From positions 1 to 5,258 of the forward strand of contig JAOZRY010000283.1 of the NCBI GenBank assembly GCA_029939965.1: DNA of 5,258 nt. Reading direction: 5' to 3'. Below the pieces are notes generated by a model. That model did no database searches. It was not told the DNA's origin and was given only the letters and a program-made list of their open reading frames with translations. Made by a program: the position numbers and the translations under genes. Origin of the DNA: Bacteroidales bacterium. Its GTDB lineage: Bacteria > Bacteroidota > Bacteroidia > Bacteroidales > 4484-276. Shown here in pieces: positions 1 to 5,258 of the stretch; positions within the stretch are counted from its first letter, which is position 1, and each line of letters opens with the position of its first letter.

Positions 1-47
1 ATAATTGTCTTAAAATCGGAATGTCCTATTTTTAATGTTTTTTTCAT
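1..47 (-). CDS. Start of a downstream gene, probably AAA-ATPase-like (PF09820 type); cut by the window edge
   Basis: An ATG at 47-45 opens a frame of 15 complete codons, MKKTLKIGHSDFKTI, that runs off the left edge without a stop. It begins one base after the TAG of the kinase (TAG-A-ATG), which points to one operon and probable translational reinitiation by ribosomes finishing the kinase. The Lys-rich start followed by KIGHSDFKTI resembles the N-terminus of the AAA-ATPase-like proteins with a PD-(D/E)XK-type C-terminal domain that are abundant in Bacteroidota, where a short (K/P)IG.sDF..i segment precedes a YVDKT-like motif. That assignment rests on 15 residues and recall, so it is tentative. 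It does not look like a receiver domain, which would usually open with a hydrophobic strand leading to an acidic DD pair. No Shine-Dalgarno sequence is seen. Confidence 0.6.
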   Translation of the reverse strand, partial: MKKTLKIGHSDFKTI

Positions 48-48
48 T

Positions 49-3000
49 CTACAATTCAATTTTAAATTCGGCGCCGCCCTCAATGTTTTTAACGGATAAC
101 CTGCCTGCCATGTTCCTTTCGATAATGGTTTTTGATATGTACAGGCCCAGTCCCGTTCCGGTTATCTGGCCCCTTGTTGTAAAATATGGCTCAAATATTT
201 TGTCGATAATATTTTCATCTATCCCACCTGCATTATCCGCAATGGTTAAAATTACCTTTTCACCCTGCCCCGACAAATTTATTGTTACTTGTGGGTTTTC
301 AACTTTTCTCTCAACCAATATATCTTTTGCATTGTTCAGGATATTTAATACTACTTGCGAAAACTCATTTGGATACCCTGTGATGTAAATATCTTCCTGC
401 AAATATAGGCCAATTTTCACAAACTTGTTTTTAAAACTTGCTTCGGTCAACGACAGGGTTTTATTGATACTGTCTTTTAACAAAAACCTTGTTTTCTCTT
501 TGTCGGAACGGAAAAAGTTGCGGAAGTCATCAATAGTTTGAGACATATACTCCAGCTTGACCATGGTTTTTTCTACTATCTCGTTCAATGTTTCGGCAGT
601 GAGTTCTTCAAATTCGTAAATGTCTTGCAAATTCTGGACATACAACCCGATTTCGTTAAGTGGTTGCCGCCATTGGTGGGCTATGTTCCCAATCATTTCG
701 CCCATTGCGGCCTGCTTCGATTGAATTTGCATCATTCGGTCTTTTTCCCTGCTTTTTTCAACTTCCGCTTCCACTAAATCTAATAACTGACTATTGAATT
801 GTTGAAGTTTTTCCTTGCTTTCCTGTAATAATATTTCGTGTTTTTTTCGTAATGAAATATCCCTCACGGCGGTCATCCTCGCTTTTTTGCCTTTGTATTC
901 GAATTCCCGTCCAAGTATTTCCACAAAAAACTTTGTACCATCCTTTCGTTGCGCAATTGCATCATAAGGTTTGTCATAGCCCGACAGCATATTTTTTTCG
1001 GCAAGTCCTTTGCTTTCAGGGGCAATCATGATCAAGGCCGATTTACCTTTAAGCTCATTATACGAATAGCCCGACATATTGCAAGCGGCCTCGTTCATAT
1101 CAATAACAACACCATTTTCGGTAATAAATATCCCTTCGTAAGTTGCTTCTGAAAATGCTTTTAACCGGGATTCGTTTTCTTTTAAAGCTTTTTCGATTTC
1201 CCTTTCTTTGGTTACAATCCTTGCATTTCCAACTGTTCCAATCATTTCTCCATTATCGTCCCAGAGCGGGGTTTTGTAAACATCTAAGTAAAGGTATTTT
1301 CCAAATACGTTTCCATACTCATCAAAACGGCAGGTCTTTTTCTTTTGGATTGTTATTGCATCGGAGTCGCCACACTCTTCGCCAAATGTAAACCATTGCT
1401 TATTTTCGGGATGTGCCCCCCTTTCGCGCTCAACAAAAAACATTACATCTTTTCCAATGGCCTCGTTCACATCTTTTGCATTGATCAGGTTTTTACAAAT
1501 AGCTTTATTGGTAAATGTAAATTTCCCTTCCATATCTTTTGCCCACATCATATCGGTCGAATTATCGGCCATAAGCCTAAACTGTTCGAAATCCGATTTA
1601 TATTGCCCCCTACTTTTGCGAAGCTCATTTTCTGATTGTTTCCTCGCTGTAATATCTCTGATAACCCCGGTTATTTTTCCCCTGAATGATATTTCGGAGG
1701 CATAAACTTCAAGTATTTTATTATTAAATTCTAATTCGATCGGTGTTACTGATTTATTGGATAATTTGGCTTTTATCAGTTTTAATATATCCGGCAGTTG
1801 CTTAAAGCCCACAAACTTTTTTGCAAGGTAAAAGGCTGTCTTCCCAATCACATCTTCTTTTGCTATACCTGTTATTGTTGTAAAAGCAGGATTAACATCT
1901 AATATTCTTGTTTTTTTATCGACATATACAATCCCGTCAGTGGCAGCTTCGAATATCGACCTGAATTTTTCTTCGCTTTCTTTTAATTCTTCAATGGCCC
2001 GTGCCCTTATTATTGCCGAACCAAGTTGTGCCGAAAGCGATTCGAGGGACAAGCGGGAATTTTCAGGGATTTCGTTATGTGTGCGTGAAGCAACATCTAA
2101 CACGGCTATTGTTTCTTCTTTTATTCTTATTGGGATGATAGCCGTTGCTTTTAAACCTTCTTTTTTGCGAATATCATCTTTTGTATGTGGCAGGATATCG
2201 GAGTAGTCATAATACATGGGTTTTCCCCGATTAATAAGTTTAACGTTTGGCGAACCGGCACCATAATATAGGGCCGATTGTACGAAACCATGTGACAGCC
2301 CTTTATGATATTTTAAGTTAATTGCCCCGGTTTCCCCATCAACAAGATATACACCGCCACAATCAACCCCATCTAATTGCAGGCTAAGCTTAAGCAATGA
2401 TTCCATTATAAAACCGAGGCTATTGCTGCCGCTTGCAATAACTGCCAGCCTATGTTGGATTTGCAAATTAACCTCAGCTTGCTTTCGTTTGGTAATATCT
2501 ATCAAGGATGCTATCCGCTCTGTGCCATTCATACCAATGTTTACGGCACAATATATTTGCTCTCCATTTTTTTTAATAATCCCACATTCATATTGCGTTG
2601 GGGGCGTACCTGCTTTTTCGGTCCGTTGCAAATGATATTGATGCAATCTTTCTATGTCTTGTTTTGCTATTATCTTAGGCCATTTCATAATGCCTTCAAC
2701 CTCCTGTTTCGAATAACCACTAAGCTCTTCAAATTTTGAGTTACAGCTTATTATGGTCATATCTTTATCAAAAATACCGGTTGCAGTGCCTTTGTTCTCA
2801 AAAATTGCCTTAAAGTTTGCCTCACTTGCTTTTATAGAAATTTCAGCTTTCTTTTGTTCTGTGATATCGTGAACTGTACCTATTGAGCGAATAGGCTTAT
2901 TATTATCATCGTAGAATGTTTCACACCGCTCATTTACATATTTTATTGTGCCGTCTTTGAGGAGTAAACGATGAGTGATGTTATATGGGATTTTATTTGT

Positions 3001-5118
3001 TATAGAGTTGGCATAGGATTGAAGCACAAAGTCTCTGTCACCTGGATGGATTGTTTCAATAAAAGCATCATAAACCGAAGGGACTTCACTTTTTTCCAAT
3101 TGAAAAATTCTATAAACCTCATCTGACCATTGAAGGCTTTGGTTGGTTATGTCAAAATTCCAACTTCCAATCTTTGCTATACGCTGTGCTTCACTTAAAT
3201 CATTTTTGTTTTGTTTTAGTTCGTTTTCGGCATTTTTGCTATGGATTGTATTTGCCAGTATCTCGGAAGATATTTTAAGGATTTCAATGGATTCGATACT
3301 CCAGGCTTTTGCTTCTTCAACATTATCAAACCCAATAAAACCAATTAGCTCACCAAAAATACTTAATGGTAAAAGAATAATCGATTTAATATTTTGGCTT
3401 TCGAATAACTGTTTTTCCACTCTTGCTTCTCCCGGTAATTTTGAAACATCTTTTATATGAACAATTTCGTTATTATTGAGCCTGGCCATATTCCATGGGA
3501 AAATATCAGTTGTTAAATTTTGCAGGTTATCAATCTGCGGGGCAACACCCTCTGCACACCATTCGTGTGTATTGTCCATGGTTTTTCCGTTGTTGCGGAG
3601 CCTGAAAACATACGAACGGCTGGCGTTACTATATTCACCAATGCTTTTCAGGAGATTATTTATAGAATTATCTATATGAAAAGACCCCACGAAATTTGAT
3701 GATATTGAAGAGATCAATTTTTGAAATTCCAGGTTTCGTTTAATTGTTTCTTCTGCTTTTTTTCGTTCGGTAATATCTGTGGCAATTTCCAACCGTACAA
3801 TCCTTTCCTCCGGCCAAAGAATTGCCTGATCCCTTAACTGATACCATTTTTTCGTAATAGTGTTCTGGAACTCCCATACATAAGGCTCTTTGGGGTTTCC
3901 GGTTTCATCTAACAACAGATGGTTTGTGCAAAAGCCGCAAGGTTTAGTTTGTCCATTTTGCAAGGCAAAATAGCATTTTTCACCAAGCTTGTCGCCACAT
4001 ATACTTTTTCCACGTTTGTTTAAATAAAGAAGCTCGTGGGTTTGCATGTCAGCAACATAAACAACGGCATCTAATGCATCCATAGTTGTTTGGAAACGAA
4101 TGTTTTCTGCCTCGATTTGCCCTAATGCTTTTTTTCTCTCAATAAACCGGGCCAAATCGCTGGCAGCTGCTTTCAGGAAGTTTTGTTCGGCAGTGTCCCA
4201 TTCCCTTTCATCCAGGCAATTGTCGAAACCGATAAAACCGACAAATTTATTATTGGTCATTATCGGGATAACAAGTATTGCTTTAATATCCTGAATTTCC
4301 AGAAATTCTTTTTCACCTTTCGGGAAATATTTAATTTTCCCAAATATTATTTCCCCCAGGGATAATGTCCTGTTCCATCTATCGAAGAAATCATCATATT
4401 TCAGGTTTTGGAGATCAGGATTGTCAATTTCAGGATTAATGCCACCGGCACAATATTCTGCCTTTTTGCTCATCAGAAGTCCACCATTTTCATTTTTGTG
4501 ATTGATAAAAATATAAGTGCGGCTTGCATTTGATGCGGGGCCAAGTATATCAACAAATTGCTGAAGTGCATGTTCCGGCCCGGAATTGAGAAGCCCCTCT
4601 TTTGCCCGGTTAAGAGCTGAGAGATAATTTTCGCGCTGGAGCAATGCTTCTTCGGCTTTCTTTTGCACTGTAACGTCCCTTGTGACCGCAAGGAGGTTCT
4701 TCCCAACAAAATTAATGGTGCTTTGCATATTACGCCAGTTTCCGGCTTTGTCCCTAAAACGGAATTCTATTGCTTCCGTAATTTTCGGATCGTCAATATT
4801 AAGGACTTTTGATATTACGAGTTTGATGTATTTCTTCACCATCTGCAATAATACTTTCTTATCGCCCGGATGAATAAAATCAAAAAAGGACTTACCTACC
4901 ATTTCCGTTGGATCGTAGCCCAACACTTGTTTTACCGAAGGGCTTACATAAAGATACTCGGCTTTGAGGTCGAAGGTTGTGATGGCAATATTATCACTTG
5001 TGCTATTTGCAATAATTTGAGAAATCTTTTTATTTTTTTCAAGCTCAACAATTTTGGCCTTTAAAAGATCATTCTCTTTTATCAGTTGCTGTTTTGTTAT
5101 GTTTTCGGGGTTTTTCAT
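49..5118 (-). CDS. Giant cytoplasmic multi-PAS/GAF sensor histidine kinase
   Basis: A 1689-residue sensor kinase predicted to autophosphorylate a histidine and pass the phosphate to a separate response regulator. Approximate order: coiled coil 7-34; PAS1 35-155; GAF1 160-330; PAS2 335-458; GAF2 462-632; PAS3 640-758 (PAS_3-like, IGSWNFD); PAS4 765-880; GAF3 886-1043; PAS5 1046-1163; PAS6 1175-1303; PAS7 1312-1428; coiled coil about 1425-1465; HisKA 1462-1540; HATPase_c about 1545-1689. Six PAS domains end in a clear D-(I/V)-(T/S) signalling-helix motif (D148, D448, D751, D874, D1155, D1420); PAS6 ends in a degenerate one (RIVTKERE). The core is intact: H1481, N1596, D1628 and GTGLGL at 1654-1659. 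No membrane segment, signal peptide or receiver domain is seen, so it is probably a cytoplasmic orphan kinase. The ATG at 5118 is chosen because an in-frame TAA lies 9 bases upstream (5128-5130). The upstream sequence is A-rich without a Shine-Dalgarno motif. The frame is unbroken. Ligands cannot be predicted. Confidence 0.97.
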   Translation of the reverse strand: MKNPENITKQQLIKENDLLKAKIVELEKNKKISQIIANSTSDNIAITTFDLKAEYLYVSPSVKQVLGYDPTEMVGKSFFDFIHPGDKKVLLQMVKKYIKLVISKVLNIDDPKITEAIEFRFRDKAGNWRNMQSTINFVGKNLLAVTRDVTVQKKAEEALLQRENYLSALNRAKEGLLNSGPEHALQQFVDILGPASNASRTYIFINHKNENGGLLMSKKAEYCAGGINPEIDNPDLQNLKYDDFFDRWNRTLSLGEIIFGKIKYFPKGEKEFLEIQDIKAILVIPIMTNNKFVGFIGFDNCLDEREWDTAEQNFLKAAASDLARFIERKKALGQIEAENIRFQTTMDALDAVVYVADMQTHELLYLNKRGKSICGDKLGEKCYFALQNGQTKPCGFCTNHLLLDETGNPKEPYVWEFQNTITKKWYQLRDQAILWPEERIVRLEIATDITERKKAEETIKRNLEFQKLISSISSNFVGSFHIDNSINNLLKSIGEYSNASRSYVFRLRNNGKTMDNTHEWCAEGVAPQIDNLQNLTTDIFPWNMARLNNNEIVHIKDVSKLPGEARVEKQLFESQNIKSIILLPLSIFGELIGFIGFDNVEEAKAWSIESIEILKISSEILANTIHSKNAENELKQNKNDLSEAQRIAKIGSWNFDITNQSLQWSDEVYRIFQLEKSEVPSVYDAFIETIHPGDRDFVLQSYANSITNKIPYNITHRLLLKDGTIKYVNERCETFYDDNNKPIRSIGTVHDITEQKKAEISIKASEANFKAIFENKGTATGIFDKDMTIISCNSKFEELSGYSKQEVEGIMKWPKIIAKQDIERLHQYHLQRTEKAGTPPTQYECGIIKKNGEQIYCAVNIGMNGTERIASLIDITKRKQAEVNLQIQHRLAVIASGSNSLGFIMESLLKLSLQLDGVDCGGVYLVDGETGAINLKYHKGLSHGFVQSALYYGAGSPNVKLINRGKPMYYDYSDILPHTKDDIRKKEGLKATAIIPIRIKEETIAVLDVASRTHNEIPENSRLSLESLSAQLGSAIIRARAIEELKESEEKFRSIFEAATDGIVYVDKKTRILDVNPAFTTITGIAKEDVIGKTAFYLAKKFVGFKQLPDILKLIKAKLSNKSVTPIELEFNNKILEVYASEISFRGKITGVIRDITARKQSENELRKSRGQYKSDFEQFRLMADNSTDMMWAKDMEGKFTFTNKAICKNLINAKDVNEAIGKDVMFFVERERGAHPENKQWFTFGEECGDSDAITIQKKKTCRFDEYGNVFGKYLYLDVYKTPLWDDNGEMIGTVGNARIVTKEREIEKALKENESRLKAFSEATYEGIFITENGVVIDMNEAACNMSGYSYNELKGKSALIMIAPESKGLAEKNMLSGYDKPYDAIAQRKDGTKFFVEILGREFEYKGKKARMTAVRDISLRKKHEILLQESKEKLQQFNSQLLDLVEAEVEKSREKDRMMQIQSKQAAMGEMIGNIAHQWRQPLNEIGLYVQNLQDIYEFEELTAETLNEIVEKTMVKLEYMSQTIDDFRNFFRSDKEKTRFLLKDSINKTLSLTEASFKNKFVKIGLYLQEDIYITGYPNEFSQVVLNILNNAKDILVERKVENPQVTINLSGQGEKVILTIADNAGGIDENIIDKIFEPYFTTRGQITGTGLGLYISKTIIERNMAGRLSVKNIEGGAEFKIEL
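52..735 (-). other. Catalytic core of the kinase: HisKA plus HATPase_c
   Basis: Residues 1462-1689 of the kinase. The H-box reads GNIAHQWRQPLN with the phosphoacceptor at H1481 (codon 676-678); the HQWRQPL form marks a well-known histidine kinase subgroup. In the ATP-binding domain the N-box is NEFSQVVLNILNNAKDIL, with N1596 the expected Mg-ATP ligand. The G1 box is ADNAGGI (D1628, G1631, G1632), the F-box is IFEPYFTTR (1641-1649) and the G2 box is GTGLGLYISK (1654-1663). All boxes are present in the usual order, so the enzyme should be active. The protein stops right after the last strand (AEFKIEL), leaving no room for a receiver or HPt domain. Confidence 0.95.
2845..4641 (-). repeat. Tandem GAF-PAS unit duplicated within the kinase (protein level)
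   Basis: Residues 160-458 (GAF1-PAS2) and 459-758 (GAF2-PAS3) form two successive units of about 300 residues. The GAF halves are clearly related: SNASRTYIF (196-204) matches SNASRSYVF (497-505), EYCAGGINPEIDN (221-233) matches EWCAEGVAPQIDN (519-531), and VGFIGFDN (293-300) matches IGFIGFDN (592-599), all offset by 298-301 residues. The codons have diverged, so this is an old duplication and not a DNA-level repeat. The PAS halves are much less alike: PAS2 carries a cysteine cluster that PAS3 lacks. GAF3 (886-1043) belongs to a different GAF subtype without these motifs. Confidence 0.8.
3745..4116 (-). other. PAS2 domain with a four-cysteine cluster
   Basis: Residues 335-458 of the kinase. 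Four cysteines, C374, C382, C394 and C397, lie in a 24-residue stretch with spacing C-x7-C-x11-C-x2-C, inside the motif GEKCYFALQ...PCGFCTNH. Similar CY..LQ...PC.FC motifs recur in PAS domains of other bacterial signalling proteins (from memory of the family). The arrangement could bind a metal or an iron-sulfur cluster or act as a redox switch, but the ligand is inference. The domain ends in the signalling-helix motif DITERKKAEE. Confidence 0.7.
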
Positions 5119-5149
5119 TTTATTGTTTTATTAGTCCGGTCTAAAAAGC

Positions 5150-5226
5150 TGTCAGACAATTATTTTCTATATTACACAGAACCTAAAGTATTATATGTCT
5201 GATTTTTAATCTAAACTGTCTGACAG
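5150..5226. promoter_or_regulatory. Three TGTCTGA-type sites, candidate regulator binding sites
   Basis: TGTCTGA occurs on the plus strand at 5196-5202 and 5217-5223, exactly 21 bases apart (about two helical turns), and in inverse orientation as TCAGACA at 5152-5158. The copy at 5216-5226 is an odd-length palindrome, CTGTC-T-GACAG; the one at 5150-5158 is its shorter form, TGTC-A-GACA. Symmetric half-sites on one DNA face just upstream of a gene fit binding by a dimeric regulator. The regulator is unknown. Confidence 0.4.
5183..5195 (-). promoter_or_regulatory. Weak candidate promoter -7/-10 region (proximal)
   Basis: The minus strand reads TATAATACTTTAG. It holds a perfect TATAAT (5195-5190) and, overlapping it, TACTTTAG (5190-5183), five of six against the Bacteroidota TAnnTTTG consensus. 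No convincing upstream element is present; a TTTA lies 21 bases before TACTTTAG. A start here would give a leader of roughly 60 bases containing only one arm of the inverted repeat, with two TGTCTGA-type sites lying upstream of the start point. In A+T-rich DNA such matches arise easily by chance. Confidence 0.2.
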
Positions 5227-5235
5227 CTATTCACC

Positions 5236-5243
5236 CAAATATT
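5236..5243 (-). promoter_or_regulatory. Weak candidate Bacteroidota -7 promoter element (distal)
   Basis: The minus strand reads AATATTTG here, matching five of the six fixed positions of the Bacteroidota -7 consensus TAnnTTTG. The expected -33 element would fall just beyond the window edge and cannot be checked. If used, transcription would start near 5229-5231, immediately before the first arm of the inverted repeat, so the whole hairpin would be in the leader RNA. Confidence 0.2.
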
Positions 5244-5258
5244 ATCTTTTTAGACTAA

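Larger units (their letters stand above)
5143..5228 (-). terminator. Terminator- or attenuator-like hairpin upstream of the kinase
   Basis: Read on the minus strand, AGCTGTCAGACA (5228-5217) can pair perfectly with TGTCTGACAGCT (5158-5147), and the second arm runs straight into four more T residues (5146-5143). A GC-containing stem followed by a U-tract is the layout of an intrinsic terminator, and it has this polarity only on the minus strand. The 58-base loop is far longer than normal and the U-tract is short. It could be a leader attenuator, the terminator of an upstream gene, or a coincidence of operator palindromes. Confidence 0.35.
5131..5258. repeat. Nested inverted repeats forming an imperfect palindrome in the kinase leader
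   Basis: Three sets of arms are nested around one centre: TTAGTC (5131-5136) with GACTAA (5253-5258); GTCTAAAAAG (5139-5148) with CTTTTTAGAC (5246-5255); and AGCTGTCAGACA (5147-5158) with TGTCTGACAGCT (5217-5228). All three pairs are perfect. On the left the two inner arms are fused into one 20-base block; on the right they are split by 17 bases (5229-5245). The outermost arm ends exactly at the window edge, so the element may extend further. It could be a small non-autonomous mobile element, a regulatory hairpin or a cluster of operator sites. Confidence 0.75.

Noticed and set aside
1..47. Downstream partial gene as the cognate response regulator
   Set aside because: A receiver domain normally starts with a hydrophobic strand and an acidic pair; KIGHSDFKTI does not fit.
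35..388. Plus-strand open frame of 117 codons opposite the ATPase domain
   Set aside because: It lies antisense to highly conserved kinase codons, has no recognisable domain, and its content is explained as the complement of the HATPase region. The other short plus-strand frames across the window are rejected for the same reason.
4219..4242. Hydrophobic stretches such as FVGFIGFDN as membrane segments
   Set aside because: They are short beta-strands of GAF domains, repeated at the matching place in GAF2, and too short and interrupted by polar residues to span a membrane.
4473..4709. Minus-strand open frame of 78 codons in another frame within the kinase
   Set aside because: It is fully inside the PAS1/GAF1 coding region, shows no family resemblance and has no upstream signal; an out-of-frame shadow is the simplest explanation.
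49..5118. Assembly fusion or frameshift creating an artificially long kinase
   Set aside because: The frame is continuous, domain boundaries are regular, linkers keep the same DIT-type pattern throughout, and base composition does not visibly change along the gene.
5119..5258. A small gene or tRNA in the leader region
   Set aside because: No open frame with a plausible start and no cloverleaf or conserved tRNA arms are seen; the region is A+T-rich and dominated by inverted repeats.

Overview
The window is almost entirely one gene: a minus-strand open reading frame of 1689 codons (49..5118) encoding a very large, apparently soluble, multi-sensor histidine kinase. Its N-terminal ~1460 residues are a chain of about seven PAS and three GAF domains. 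The C-terminus is a HisKA/HATPase_c core with the phosphoacceptor motif HQWRQPLN. No transmembrane segment, signal peptide or receiver domain is visible.

The organism is probably a member of the Bacteroidota. The DNA is A+T-rich, the start codon is preceded by an A-rich stretch (TAAAACAATAAA) instead of a Shine-Dalgarno sequence, and giant PAS/GAF kinases of this style are common there. This is inferred from style, not from a marker gene.

Layout, read in the direction of transcription (right to left): 5258..5119 is a 140-base non-coding leader rich in inverted repeats, with three copies of TGTCTGA or its complement and a terminator-like arm just before the kinase. 5118..49 is the kinase. 47..1 is the first 15 codons of another minus-strand gene, which starts one base after the kinase stop codon (TAG-A-ATG) and so is probably co-transcribed and translationally coupled. 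Its N-terminus (MKKTLKIGHSDFKTI) resembles the start of the Bacteroidota AAA-ATPase-like/PD-(D/E)XK family (PF09820), not a response regulator. The kinase is therefore probably an orphan whose partner regulator lies elsewhere.

The parts most worth a second look are the palindromic leader, the kinase/putative ATPase junction, a four-cysteine PAS domain, and the internal GAF-PAS duplication in the sensor. There are no RNA genes, CRISPR arrays or insertion sequence transposases.
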